A DNA stretch of 64,000 nucleotides from Hymenobacter nivis (GCF_006439025.1 NZ_RCYZ01000008.1:1-64000); one strand, 5' to 3'. Positions 27,462 through 35,970 are shown, counted from the first letter of the stretch. The notes: generated from the sequence alone by a model not told the origin. Numbers and translations are program-made.

Positions 27462-27469
27462 CAAAACTA
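27462..27469 (-). promoter_or_regulatory. -7 box immediately before the DUF6883 start
   Basis: Minus strand TAGTTTTG, then CCGG, then ATG 27457. Full TAnnTTTG match with a 4-nt gap to the start codon. Confidence 0.6.
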
Positions 27470-27613
27470 CTGTGCGGGTGGGCCGCCGAAACAGGAGTTT
27501 CCATGTGGTGAAGATACAAACCCCGCCCGGGGCCCCTACCCCAAAACCAAACCAGCCGCTACCGGGGGCGGCAGCGGCTAGGGCATCACGAATTTTAGCT
27601 TTCACCAGAACTA

Positions 27614-28327
27614 TTAAGCTTCAGGTACATCTCGTAAGCTGTTTACTAAAGCAATAGGGATAATCTGGAAAATATTCTCTATTAATATATAAACTCTTGT
27701 CCCAAGATCCAAAGTCCAGCGCGTTTTTTCATTTTTATCTAATGCCTTTGCTCTAGCAATAGCATCTGGTATGTATTTGATAAATTCCGCACCATTAAGG
27801 TTAGAAGGATTATAGCCCGCACCTTTTATAGCAAGACCAACTTGATGTTTAAGATATGTTTTTTTAGAAGTGACTTTTTTATTCTCAAGCATAAGCTTTT
27901 TTTCTTCTATACTAGCATTTGATAAATCTTTGAAGTGCAAAAGCAACCATAATTCAAAACAAGGATTGCTTAAAGCGAAGCCATATTTCTTTTGTTTACA
28001 CGACCTAGCAACTTGACTTATTTCGCTTGAAGACCATGTTTGCTTATCCCTATCTATAAGCAGCCACAGCTCATCATCTGCATTCAAATCGTTTTTTAGC
28101 TTATAATCATCAAGTTGGGCAATTACTTCCTTGGGAGAGCCGTTGCCCTTTTTATCCGGCTCTCGCTCTAGTATTTTTATATGAATTCTTGAAGGATTTA
28201 CATTTAAAGATTCTTTAAAGTATTTAAAGTAATCGACCTCTGTTCTTTCACCTTCAGCTGCAAGCACAAAAAGCTTGGCGTCTCGCACTTCAGAAATCCT
28301 GTCGAAAGGTCGTTGCTCGCGGCCCAT
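27614..28327 (-). CDS. rloB: RloB/AbiLii-like TOPRIM-domain protein
   Basis: 237 aa. It matches the RloB family: LFVLAAEGERTEVDYFKYF at the N-terminus supplies the EG.TE acidic motif, LWLLIDRDKQTW supplies the DxD-type motif of TOPRIM-like nucleases, and SNPCFELWLLLHF is the family hallmark. RloB homologues (AbiLii) pair with an AAA ATPase in AbiL abortive infection systems; the TOPRIM protein is the likely toxic effector. It lies 18 bp downstream of the ATPase gene. The gene is strongly A/T-rich with A/T third positions, unlike all chromosomal neighbours, a clear sign of horizontal transfer. Confidence 0.9.
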   Translation of the reverse strand: MGREQRPFDRISEVRDAKLFVLAAEGERTEVDYFKYFKESLNVNPSRIHIKILEREPDKKGNGSPKEVIAQLDDYKLKNDLNADDELWLLIDRDKQTWSSSEISQVARSCKQKKYGFALSNPCFELWLLLHFKDLSNASIEEKKLMLENKKVTSKKTYLKHQVGLAIKGAGYNPSNLNGAEFIKYIPDAIARAKALDKNEKTRWTLDLGTRVYILIENIFQIIPIALVNSLRDVPEA

Positions 28328-28345
28328 AAAAAAATTATCAAATGA

Positions 28346-29734
28346 TTACTCGTTAAGGAAATCAGCGACGTGCTGTGCCCCCCTGATGAAAGGGATAGCG
28401 CCATAACGACCATTCAAATATCCTTTCTGAATATCAGTATCAAATCGCACTGGTTTAAATTCTTCCAGTGAATAAGCAGTAGATACGCCATCCTTATTTT
28501 TTTCGACAAACCATATTTCATCCTTTCTTATGATATCTTGATCCAGTAAAGAAGCTTCGTGCGTTGTGACTATAAGTTGACTTTTACTAGCTGGATTTTT
28601 ATTAAAAAAGTCATCAATTATTGTCCTAGATATGACTGGATGCAAACTCCTATCTAATTCATCAATAAAAAAGACCTTTTCACCCTCGATAGCATCAATA
28701 AATCCAGGAATTAAATCCATTAGACGTTGTGTTCCATCGGATTCTTCATTTAGATCAAAGTATGAGATCTGATCCGAATCAATATGCCTATGCTGAGTAA
28801 CTAACTTAAACAATTTTAAGTCGTCATCATCATCACTTTTGCATATCATATAACGGGAGCTATCTGGTGCATTTATAAAAAGATTTTCTCCCTCTTTCAA
28901 AGCCTTTATTTTCTCTATCGAATCCTGCTTTAACCTATCTCCCTGCCCTGAGAACTGTTCAAAATCAGATTCAACTAAGTCTATTCCATTAATTCCAGTG
29001 TCAAAATGATTTAAATAATTAGCATAATGAATCGATTTATCTTGATTTTTTTGAATCTTGGCTTCTATTCCATGATACCGTGATTTTGGTGTAATAACAG
29101 TTAAAATCTTATCAAACCAGTAGATAGCATTCATGATTGAATCTATGCCACTGACGTTCTCTTTAACTTCCCGCTCTATTACCTCAGCTAAAAATAATTG
29201 ATTATGCCTTGTACCCTTGGCGACAAAATTCAAAAATTGTTTTTCTTCATTATTCTTAAATTTTATTTTTCCAAATGTTGTTTTATATTTATTACTATCA
29301 ATATCAAAAACTCGTTCAAAAACCACTTCTTCTTTACCTTTCCCTATCAAAAAAAGCCATTCTTCAACAACATGCAAACTTGTTATTGAAAACCCATATG
29401 CCAATTGCATACCTTTAGACCTGAATTCAAATTCAATCCTTGTAGGACTATTGTTTGAAACAGTATTTAACTTAAAAGGAGTAACGCTTATCGATTGATT
29501 AGCTCTTGTTCCTTTTTTTACTAGATTCCTAGCAAGTAATACTGCTTTAACTAAGTTCGACTTACCAGAGGCATTAGCACCATATATTATAGCACCTTTC
29601 AATACATCAAGCCCATTTTTACCTGTACCCTTGAATACATGATTTTCTAAACGTTGAGTTTTGCCTGGAATCAGGCTTAGCTCAACTCTATCCTTTATAG
29701 ATCGGAAATTTTCTACTGACAGACGAATTAGCAT
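28346..29734 (-). CDS. rloA: RloA/AbiLi-like AAA ATPase
   Basis: 462 aa SMC/RecF-like ATPase (AAA_15/21 type). Walker A is YGANASGKSNLVKA near residues 49-62, preceded by the usual LSVENFRSIKD opening. Near residues 350-370 lies the Walker B FFIDELDRSLHP, followed by the switch region LIVTTHEASLLD. A helical insert with many Lys/Asp residues lies between. In AbiL systems such ATPases sense phage infection and control the RloB partner. The gene is first in the two-gene unit; it has a dyad GTGAATTTTTCAC upstream that could bind a repressor. Base composition is as AT-rich as its partner. Confidence 0.92.
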   Translation of the reverse strand: MLIRLSVENFRSIKDRVELSLIPGKTQRLENHVFKGTGKNGLDVLKGAIIYGANASGKSNLVKAVLLARNLVKKGTRANQSISVTPFKLNTVSNNSPTRIEFEFRSKGMQLAYGFSITSLHVVEEWLFLIGKGKEEVVFERVFDIDSNKYKTTFGKIKFKNNEEKQFLNFVAKGTRHNQLFLAEVIEREVKENVSGIDSIMNAIYWFDKILTVITPKSRYHGIEAKIQKNQDKSIHYANYLNHFDTGINGIDLVESDFEQFSGQGDRLKQDSIEKIKALKEGENLFINAPDSSRYMICKSDDDDDLKLFKLVTQHRHIDSDQISYFDLNEESDGTQRLMDLIPGFIDAIEGEKVFFIDELDRSLHPVISRTIIDDFFNKNPASKSQLIVTTHEASLLDQDIIRKDEIWFVEKNKDGVSTAYSLEEFKPVRFDTDIQKGYLNGRYGAIPFIRGAQHVADFLNE

Positions 29735-29762
29735 GGTTTCTAGTTAATTTTGGGCAAATTAA

Positions 29763-29775
29763 GTGAATTTTTCAC
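29763..29775. promoter_or_regulatory. Dyad upstream of the rloA-rloB cassette
   Basis: GTGAATTTTTCAC, arms of five bases around TTT, lies 29 nt before the rloA start, next to the TAATTTG sequence that could serve as its -7 box. An operator role is inferred from position only. Confidence 0.35.
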
Positions 29776-29873
29776 ATCTTCCAGCCCTTATGCAGGCATT
29801 TTTTCTTAATCACCTATATACCCCGTTTAAAAAACCAAGCCAAAAATTGCTTATATGATGTAGCATAAATATA

Positions 29874-29907
29874 AAAAAGGCCCATCCCTTACAGGATGGG
29901 CCTTTTT
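29874..29907 (-). terminator. Bidirectional intrinsic terminator after nrdA
   Basis: Perfect 14-bp stem (29874-29887 with 29894-29907), loop of 6, flanked by A/T runs on both sides. It ends nrdA 17 bp after its stop and also shields the adjoining defence cassette. Confidence 0.9.
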
Positions 29908-29923
29908 GTAAATGAAACCAACC

Positions 29924-32305
29924 TTACGACCCGCAGGCCTCGCAGGCGTCTGGGTTATCCAGTGAGCAGCTCATGTCGCTTTGGTTCTGGGCGGCGACGA
30001 GCATCGGCTCCAGGGTTTCGGCGGCTTGCTTTTCCACCGTGAACTTGATGGCGTCGGCGGCGGCTTTGGTGCGCAGGTAGTACATGCCGGTTTTCAGGCC
30101 GCGCTTCCAGCTGTGGAAGTGCATGCTGGTGAGCTTGCCGAAGTTCACGTTCAGCACGTGCAGGTTCAGGCTCTGGCTCTGGCAGATGTAGGCCCCGCGG
30201 TCGGCCGACATGTCGATGATGCGGCGCTGCGAAATCTCCCACACCGTCTTGTACAGGTCCTTGATGTGCTGCGGGATGCGGGCAATGCCCTGCACCGAGC
30301 CGTTGGCGGCGATGATTTCCTGCTTCATCGCGTCGTTCCACAGGCCCAGGGCCACCAGGTCCTTCAGCAAGTGCTTGTTCACCACCATGAACTCGCCGCT
30401 CAGCACGCGCCGCACGTAAATGTTGCTCGTGTAGGGCTCAAACGACTCGTTGTTGCCCAGGATTTGGGCGGTGCTGGCCGTGGGCATGGGCGCCACCAGC
30501 AGCGAGTTGCGCACGCCGTGCTCCACCACCTGGGCGCGCAGCGTGTCCCAGTCCCAGCGGCCCGACTTGGGCGTCACGCCCCACAGGTCGAACTGGAACT
30601 GGCCCTTGCTCAGGGGCGAGCCCTGGAAGGTTTCGTAGGCCCCGTCCTTCATCGCCAGGTCCTTCGAGGCCGTCATGGCGGCGAAGTAGATGGTTTCGAA
30701 GATGTCCTCGTTCAGGCCCGAGGCCTCGTCGCTCTCGAACGGCATGCGCAGCGCGATGAACGTATCGGCCAGGCCCTGCACGCCCAGCCCGATGGGGCGG
30801 TGGCGGAAGTTCGACTTCTGCGTTTCGGGCACCGGGTAGTAGTTCACGTCAATCACCTTGTTCAGGTTCAGCGTGGCCTGGTACGTCACCTCGTACAGCT
30901 TGGCGTGGTCGAAGGTGGTGTTGCCCTTGGCATCCGTCACCAGGTAGCGGGGCAGCGCCAACGAGGCCAAGTTGCACACCGCAATTTCGTCCTTGTCCGT
31001 GTACTCCAGAATCTCGGTGCACAGGTTGCTGCTCTTGATGGTGCCCAGGTTCTGCTGGTTGCTCTTGCGGTTGGCCGCGTCCTTAAACAGCATGTAGGGC
31101 GTGCCCGTCTCCGTCTGGCTTTCCAGAATGGCGAACCACAGCTCCTGCGCCTTGATGGTGCGGCGGCCGCGGCCCTCGCGCTCGTACTTCAGGTACAGCT
31201 TCTCAAACTCGGGGCCCCAGGAGTTCTCCATGCCCGGGCACTCGTGGGGGCACATCAGCGTCCAGTCGCCGTTGTCCTCCACGCGCTTCATGAACAAGTC
31301 GGGCGTCCACATGGCGTAAAACAGGTCGCGGGCGCGCATTTCCTCCTTGCCGTGGTTCTTCTTCAGGTCCAGGAACTCGAAAATGTCGGCGTGCCAGGGC
31401 TCCAGGTAAATGGCGAAGGCGCCCTTGCGCTTGCCGCCGCCCTGGTCCACGTAGCGGGCCGTGTCGTTGAACACTTTCAGCATCGGCACCAGGCCGTTGG
31501 AGTTGCCGTTGGTGCCCTTGATGTAGGAGCCCGTGGCACGCACGTTGCTCACCGACAGGCCGATGCCGCCGGCCGACTGCGAAATCAGGGCGCAGTTTTT
31601 CAGCGTGTCGTAAATGCCGTCAATCGAGTCGTCCTTCATCGTCAGCAGGAAGCACGACGACATCTGCGGCTTCGGCGTGCCGGCGTTGAAGAGCGTGGGC
31701 GTAGCGTGGGTAAACCACCGCTCGCTCAGCATGTTGTACGTCTTAATGGCCGAGTCAATGTCCTCCTTATGGATGCCCACCGACACGCGCATCAGCATGT
31801 GCTGGGGCCGCTCCACCACCTTGCCGTCGAGGCGCAGCAAGTAGCTCCGCTCCAGCGTCTTAAAGCCGAAGAAGTCGTAGTTGTAGTCCCGGTCGTAGAT
31901 GATGGCCGAGTCCAGCGTGGCGGCGTGGTTGTGGATCACCTCCCACACGTCCTTGGCCAGCAGCGAGGCGTTGTCGCCGTTCTTGGGGTCCTCGTAGGTG
32001 TACAGCCGCTTCATGGTGCTGCTGAACGACTTCGACGTCACCTTGTGCAGGTTGCTCACCGCGATGCGGGCCGCCAGGATGGCGTAGTCGGGGTGGCGGG
32101 TGGTGAGGGAGGCGGCGGTTTCGGCGGCGAGGTTGTCTAGCTCCACGGTCGTCACGCCGTCGTAGATGCCGTCAATCACCTTCTTGGCCACCTCAATCGG
32201 CGACACGAAATCCATGTGCAAGCCGTAGCACAGCTTCTCAATCCGGGCCGTGACTTTATCAAATTTCACGGACTCGCGGCGGCCGTCGCGTTTAATTACC
32301 AGCAT
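29924..32305 (-). CDS. nrdA: Ribonucleoside-diphosphate reductase, alpha subunit (class I)
   Basis: 793 aa. Large catalytic subunit that reduces ribonucleoside diphosphates, partner of NrdB. The N-terminal ~90 residues form an ATP-cone (MLVIKRDGRRESVKFDKVTA), so dATP feedback is expected. Active-site motifs: the NLCTEI-type SSNLCTEILEYTDKDEIAVCNLASL block with cysteine and Asn/Glu, MPTASTAQILGNNESFEPYTSN, and the redox Cys pair at the tail (DACEACGS). The long antisense frames opposite are shadows. nrdB is on the same strand but 2.4 kb away, with unrelated genes between, which is unusual for this pair. Confidence 0.97.
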   Translation of the reverse strand: MLVIKRDGRRESVKFDKVTARIEKLCYGLHMDFVSPIEVAKKVIDGIYDGVTTVELDNLAAETAASLTTRHPDYAILAARIAVSNLHKVTSKSFSSTMKRLYTYEDPKNGDNASLLAKDVWEVIHNHAATLDSAIIYDRDYNYDFFGFKTLERSYLLRLDGKVVERPQHMLMRVSVGIHKEDIDSAIKTYNMLSERWFTHATPTLFNAGTPKPQMSSCFLLTMKDDSIDGIYDTLKNCALISQSAGGIGLSVSNVRATGSYIKGTNGNSNGLVPMLKVFNDTARYVDQGGGKRKGAFAIYLEPWHADIFEFLDLKKNHGKEEMRARDLFYAMWTPDLFMKRVEDNGDWTLMCPHECPGMENSWGPEFEKLYLKYEREGRGRRTIKAQELWFAILESQTETGTPYMLFKDAANRKSNQQNLGTIKSSNLCTEILEYTDKDEIAVCNLASLALPRYLVTDAKGNTTFDHAKLYEVTYQATLNLNKVIDVNYYPVPETQKSNFRHRPIGLGVQGLADTFIALRMPFESDEASGLNEDIFETIYFAAMTASKDLAMKDGAYETFQGSPLSKGQFQFDLWGVTPKSGRWDWDTLRAQVVEHGVRNSLLVAPMPTASTAQILGNNESFEPYTSNIYVRRVLSGEFMVVNKHLLKDLVALGLWNDAMKQEIIAANGSVQGIARIPQHIKDLYKTVWEISQRRIIDMSADRGAYICQSQSLNLHVLNVNFGKLTSMHFHSWKRGLKTGMYYLRTKAAADAIKFTVEKQAAETLEPMLVAAQNQSDMSCSLDNPDACEACGS

Positions 32306-32413
32306 ATTTTCTTAGGTCTTTGGGGTAAGCAAAGGGGAATATTTAAGTGGCCTGCTAAGCAGAACCAGGACTTTCAAGACCGGAAATTACTCCGAAGGTT
32401 AGGGGGCCCCAAG

Positions 32414-32437
32414 GGAAAAGTTTAGAAGTTTTCCACA
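32414..32437. promoter_or_regulatory. Palindrome and TTTTCCACA box upstream of nrdA
   Basis: A 21-bp near-palindrome (32414-32434, GGAAAA on one side and TTTTCC on the other) lies about 110 bp upstream of nrdA and overlaps TTTTCCACA (32429-32437), similar to the DnaA-box core seen near nrdB. A shared regulator is possible. Confidence 0.35.
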
Positions 32438-32453
32438 TAGCCTGAAAATGAGG

Positions 32454-32488
32454 CCGCCCGGCCGCTTTTTAAAAAACGAGCCGGGCGG
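32454..32488 (-). terminator. GC-stem hairpin between the small membrane gene and nrdA
   Basis: Stem CCGCCCGGC (32454-32462) with GCCGGGCGG (32480-32488); the loop is GCTTTTTAAAAAACGA-like with an internal T/A pairing. It lies downstream of the minus-strand gene ending at 32561 and probably ends its transcript. Confidence 0.5.
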
Positions 32489-32560
32489 TGTAGGTTACCA
32501 TTAAATGAATAATGATTATAGGTCAGGTAATTGTTGGCATTGTACCACGCGCAATATGCA

Positions 32561-32776
32561 CTATTTTCTGTTAATAAACCAGCATAGCCCGCTCACTATC
32601 AGCACTCCACCCACCACTAGGGCCCCAATCGTGACCGGGGGCCCAAAGGCTTTGCACGAGCAGGAGGCAAAAACCGGCCGGCCGCCAATGCGCAGCCGGC
32701 GGCGGCAGAAAGCACAGGGCGAAAGCGCCGGGTCTACTTGGCCGGGCAACGGCCACTGGTTGGGCGAGGGGTTCAT
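32561..32776 (-). CDS. Small Cys-rich single-pass membrane protein (hypothetical)
   Basis: 71 aa from ATG 32776. A Cys cluster (SPCAFCRRRLRIGG then FASCSCKAF) resembles a small zinc-ribbon, followed by one strong membrane segment (VTIGALVVGGVLIVSGLCWF) and a short INRK tail. No named family recognised. The presence of a terminator-like hairpin downstream and of a divergent gene upstream supports a real gene, but codon evidence is limited by size. It could be a membrane-anchored metal-binding peptide. Confidence 0.5.
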   Translation of the reverse strand: MNPSPNQWPLPGQVDPALSPCAFCRRRLRIGGRPVFASCSCKAFGPPVTIGALVVGGVLIVSGLCWFINRK

Positions 32777-32872
32777 AACCGGATGGGAATAAAGGGTGAA
32801 AGCCATAGCTTGCGCTCAGCCGTGGATACCGCATCTTTCAAAAGGTCACCCGCCCCCCCACCAACCGCCCCC

Positions 32873-33343
32873 ATGCCCGACGCCCGCCCGCCCCTGCCCC
32901 CCTTCACCTTCGAAACGGCCACCCAAAAAGCCCGCCTCGCCGAAGACGCCTGGAACACCTGCGACCCCGCCCGCGTGGCCCTGGCCTACACCGAGGCCAG
33001 CCAGTGGCGCAACCGCAGCGAGTTCATCAGCGGCCGCGCCGCCATCCAGGCCTTCCTCACCCGCAAGTGGCAGCAGGAGCACGAGTACCGTCTCATCAAG
33101 GAGCTGTGGGGCTTCCACGAGCACCGCATTGCCGTGCGCTTCCAGTACGAGTACCGCAACGCCCAGGGCCAGTGGTTCCGCGCCTACGGCAACGAGCAGT
33201 GGGAATTTGACGCCCAGGGCCTCATGCAGCGCCGCGAAGCCAGCATCAACGACGTGGCCATCAGTGAGTCGGACCGCAAATTCCACTGGCCCCAGGGCCC
33301 CCGGCCAGCGGATTACCCGGGGCTGACGGAACTGGGGCTGTAG
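32873..33343 (+). CDS. DUF1348 (NTF2/SnoaL-like fold) protein
   Basis: 156 aa from ATG 32873, the first start with family sequence downstream; the frame extends further upstream. DUF1348 signatures: PPFTFETATQKARLAEDAWNT, VALAYTEASQWRNRSEFI, IQAFLTRKWQQEHEYRLIKEL, and IAVRFQYEYRNAQGQWFRAYGNE. The fold is a small alpha+beta barrel of the NTF2 superfamily; enzymes and binding proteins both occur. Function unknown. It is transcribed alone and ends before a short gap. Confidence 0.88.
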   Translation: MPDARPPLPPFTFETATQKARLAEDAWNTCDPARVALAYTEASQWRNRSEFISGRAAIQAFLTRKWQQEHEYRLIKELWGFHEHRIAVRFQYEYRNAQGQWFRAYGNEQWEFDAQGLMQRREASINDVAISESDRKFHWPQGPRPADYPGLTELGL

Positions 33344-33660
33344 TCTCCAGGTAATCTCTTCACTTCCAAGAGCATGAGAATTGATTGCCAAGATGTTGCA
33401 CGCTGCCAGGGGTGAGAAAAAGATATGTTGCCAGCACGGCCACTCTTAGCGCAGCAAGCGCATCCATCAGCGTAGCCATTTGCCAGTCTACCGGGCAGTT
33501 TAGGGCGAAAGCGTACACTTGCTTTGCCAACGCCAATACCGCGAAGCCATAGCGTTGCGCAACCAAGGCTTACCTACTTTCCCGCCAGCCATAGGCCGAA
33601 GTCAACTCGCCAAGTACCTGGCTAACTGCTGTATCGGTCATTGCGAATGAACTGCGGCAC
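33344..33660. other. Gap with a possible broken small gene
   Basis: Minus-strand bases 33652-33360 read one frame with a start at about 33641 (MTDTAVSQVLGELTSAY), a TAA after 23 codons, then 70 further codons (VAQRYGFAVLALAKQVYAF) to the next stop. This could be a decayed small gene or chance; no family is recognised. Nothing else is seen here. Confidence 0.3.
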
Positions 33661-34581
33661 TTACTTCTTCGGCTGGTAGTCGAGGCCAAACCGCTTGGCA
33701 TAGTCGGCCAGCGGTTCCAGGCCCATAGCCGCCCGGCGCTCGTCTACATGCGCTTCATCCTCAATGGCATAGAATTGATACTTTTTCGTGTCCATGTTCG
33801 CCGTCAGTTGGCTGCCATAAATCTGTGGCTTCCCCTGCCCCATCAGTACCCGATCTTCGAGTAGTGCCAACGCCGATTTTTCCAGCTCGCCCTTAGCGGC
33901 GGCTTCTCGTAGCAGCGGCAGGTACTTGCGTTGCGTATCCGCGTCAGAGTGCTGCACCACCAGGAAGGCCGTAGTAGCTCCCGCTTTGCCCACTAGGCTG
34001 CGGCCAGGCCAGCCATACTTGTCAATAATGGTCACTAACTGCGCCAGGTTGCGCGTATCAACCGCCTGCATCTCCTGCACCAAGGCCGGGGCCATCGCGG
34101 CATCCATCCCCGATTTTTTCTCTACCGAGTCAATCTTCAAGCGAATCCCCTGGTCGGCAAGACGTATTTCGGCCAGTTGCTTTTTAAGCGCTTGGTTTAC
34201 GTGGGCCTCGGCCTGCGCCACCTTGGTATCCAGCCCGGCGATTAGCGGTTGCCAGCGGCGGTCAGTGTGCAGGCTGATTAGGTCGCTGTCGGCCCGCAGG
34301 TGCGCCACATCGTCGTAGTCCGCCTTGGTGGCTTGGCCAAGGTAGCCAAAGGCTTTATCGGCATTGCCGGCCATTGCCCACATGCAAGCCGCATTGTAAT
34401 AGTCGTTTGCCCTGGGCTGCTTCTTGGCGCGCAACGCTTGGTCAGTCAGTTGCCCCGCCTTGCCATAATCTTTGGCGTTGTATGCGGTCATTGCCTGCTC
34501 ATCAAGCGCAGTAGCAGTCGTTTGGGCGCACGCTCCTTGCGCAGCAAACAGCAGGGCAATAGCCAGTAAGCGAATTTTCAT
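33661..34581 (-). CDS. DUF6624 domain protein with TPR-like N-terminus, secreted
   Basis: 306 aa from ATG 34581, which begins a signal peptide (LLAIALLFAAQGACAQ). Residues 25-110 look like tetratricopeptide helices (EQAMTAYNAKDYGKAGQLTDQAL, YYNAACMWAMAGNADKAFGYL). The C-terminal half fits DUF6624: AVDTRNLAQLVTIIDKYGWPGRSLVG, TTAFLVVQHSD, YLPLLREAAAKGE, LALLEDRVLMGQGKPQIYGSQL, and ERRAAMGLEPLADYAKRFG. Such proteins are common in Bacteroidota but uncharacterised. It ends 77 bp from the terminator of nrdB and reads in the same direction. Confidence 0.88.
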   Translation of the reverse strand: MKIRLLAIALLFAAQGACAQTTATALDEQAMTAYNAKDYGKAGQLTDQALRAKKQPRANDYYNAACMWAMAGNADKAFGYLGQATKADYDDVAHLRADSDLISLHTDRRWQPLIAGLDTKVAQAEAHVNQALKKQLAEIRLADQGIRLKIDSVEKKSGMDAAMAPALVQEMQAVDTRNLAQLVTIIDKYGWPGRSLVGKAGATTAFLVVQHSDADTQRKYLPLLREAAAKGELEKSALALLEDRVLMGQGKPQIYGSQLTANMDTKKYQFYAIEDEAHVDERRAAMGLEPLADYAKRFGLDYQPKK

Positions 34582-34663
34582 GAGACAGGAAATAGTGGCA
34601 GATACTGGGCACAAATAAAGTACGTAGCCGGGTTGCTACTCTCCTATTCCTCGATGATCAGGC

Positions 34664-34700
34664 ACAAAAAAAGAGCCCGCAGCTTACGCCGCGGGCTCTT
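34664..34700 (-). terminator. Intrinsic terminator of nrdB
   Basis: On the minus strand a 10-bp GC stem (AAGAGCCCGC paired with GCGGGCTCTT, loop AGCTTACGCC) is followed by seven T residues, 24 bp after the nrdB stop. Confidence 0.92.
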
Positions 34701-34723
34701 GCAATTAGCTACGAAGCAGCGGC

Positions 34724-35683
34724 TTAGAAATCCTCGTCCAGCGAGAACACGTTGTCGTTGCGCTCGCTCATCACGCCAGCCTTCTGGTACTCAGCCACGC
34801 GCTTTTCGAAGAAGTTGGTTTTGCCCTGCACCGAAATCATTTCCATGAAGTCGAACGGGTTGGCGGTGTTGTAAATTTTGCCGCAGCCCAAGGACACCAA
34901 CAGGCGGTCGGCCACAAACTCGATGTACTGCGACATCGTCTTGGCGTTCATGCCGATGAGGCTCACGGGCAGGGCCTCCGTCACAAACTCTTGCTCGATG
35001 GCCACAGCGTCGCGGATGATGGCTTGCACGCGCTCGGTGGGCAGCTTGTTTTCGAGGTAGCTGTAGAGCAGGCAGGCGAAGTCGCAGTGCAGCCCTTCAT
35101 CGCGCGAAATCAGCTCATTGGAGAACGTAAGGCCGGGCATGAGGCCGCGCTTTTTCAGCCAGAAAATCGAACAGAACGAGCCTGAGAAGAAGATGCCCTC
35201 CACGGCCGCGAAGGCCACGAGGCGCTCGGCAAAGTTCTCCGAGTTGATCCACTTCAGGGCCCACTCGCCTTTCTTCTGCACGGCGGGCACCGTTTCGAGG
35301 GCATTGAAGAGGTAGTCCTTCTCCTTGGGGTCTTTGATGTAAGTGTCAATCAGCAGTGAATAGGTCTCGCTGTGAATATTTTCCATCATAATCTGGAAGC
35401 CGTAGAAGCAGCGCGCCTCGGGCAGCTGCACCTCCTGCATGAAGTTGACGGCCAGGTTTTCGTTCACAATGCCGTCGGAGGCAGCGAAGAAGGCCAGCAC
35501 GTGCTTGATGAAGTGGCGCTCGTTGTCGTTGAGGTTGTTCCAGTCTTTTTGGTCCTGGCTCAGGTCAATTTCCTCGGCGGTCCAGAACGAGGCTTCGGCC
35601 TGCTTGTAGAACTGCCACACCTCGGCGTTCTGGATCGGAAAAAGGACGAAGCGGTTGGGGTTTTCGGCGAGGAGCGGTTCCAT
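34724..35683 (-). CDS. nrdB: Ribonucleoside-diphosphate reductase, beta subunit (class I)
   Basis: 319 aa from ATG 35683 (MEPLLAENPNRFVLFP). Ferritin-like subunit that carries the metal/radical cofactor. Metal ligands appear in the usual helices: AEEIDLSQDQ (Asp/Glu), IVNENLAVNFMQEVQLPEAR, QIMMENIHSETYSLLI (Glu/His), FAAVEGIFFSGSF and SRDEGLHCDFACLL (Glu/His). The expected tyrosine next to the first helices and the radical-transfer tail are consistent, and the C-terminus (NVFSLDEDF) fits the R1-binding peptide. An upstream frame start at 35731 has no conserved residues. Confidence 0.97.
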   Translation of the reverse strand: MEPLLAENPNRFVLFPIQNAEVWQFYKQAEASFWTAEEIDLSQDQKDWNNLNDNERHFIKHVLAFFAASDGIVNENLAVNFMQEVQLPEARCFYGFQIMMENIHSETYSLLIDTYIKDPKEKDYLFNALETVPAVQKKGEWALKWINSENFAERLVAFAAVEGIFFSGSFCSIFWLKKRGLMPGLTFSNELISRDEGLHCDFACLLYSYLENKLPTERVQAIIRDAVAIEQEFVTEALPVSLIGMNAKTMSQYIEFVADRLLVSLGCGKIYNTANPFDFMEMISVQGKTNFFEKRVAEYQKAGVMSERNDNVFSLDEDF

Positions 35684-35789
35684 GCGGTAGGGGCTAGGGA
35701 TGGCGAAAAGGCGAAGGGGATGGGCAAGCAAACCGGCCCGCGCGGCCGTTGTTTGGCCGGGCGGCGGCGGCCACGCAGGGCCCCGACTT

Positions 35790-35797
35790 CAAAGATA
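35790..35797 (-). promoter_or_regulatory. -7 promoter box of nrdB
   Basis: Minus strand TATCTTTG, a full TAnnTTTG match, 107 nt upstream of the nrdB ATG. Confidence 0.6.
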
Positions 35798-35970
35798 GGC
35801 AAGTACCGGACTATTAGGGCGCGGAAAAATGCAGATTTTTTTCGAGGCCTTTTTTCTTCAAAAAGCTCATCACTAAGGCCGTTTTCCCGGTAGCATCCGG
35901 TTCACCGGCAGTTGGCAACATTCCAGTAATACTCCACGAAAACATCGAAAATTCACCCATTTACAGACAC

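Noticed and set aside
29981..32140. Long open frame (about 719 codons) on the plus strand
   Set aside because: It is antisense to nrdA in a high-GC region where antisense frames stay open; its translation is His/Val/Gln-rich with no family pattern.
33360..33641. Small broken minus-strand gene
   Set aside because: One internal stop separates two short frames, but with no recognisable family it cannot be told from chance.
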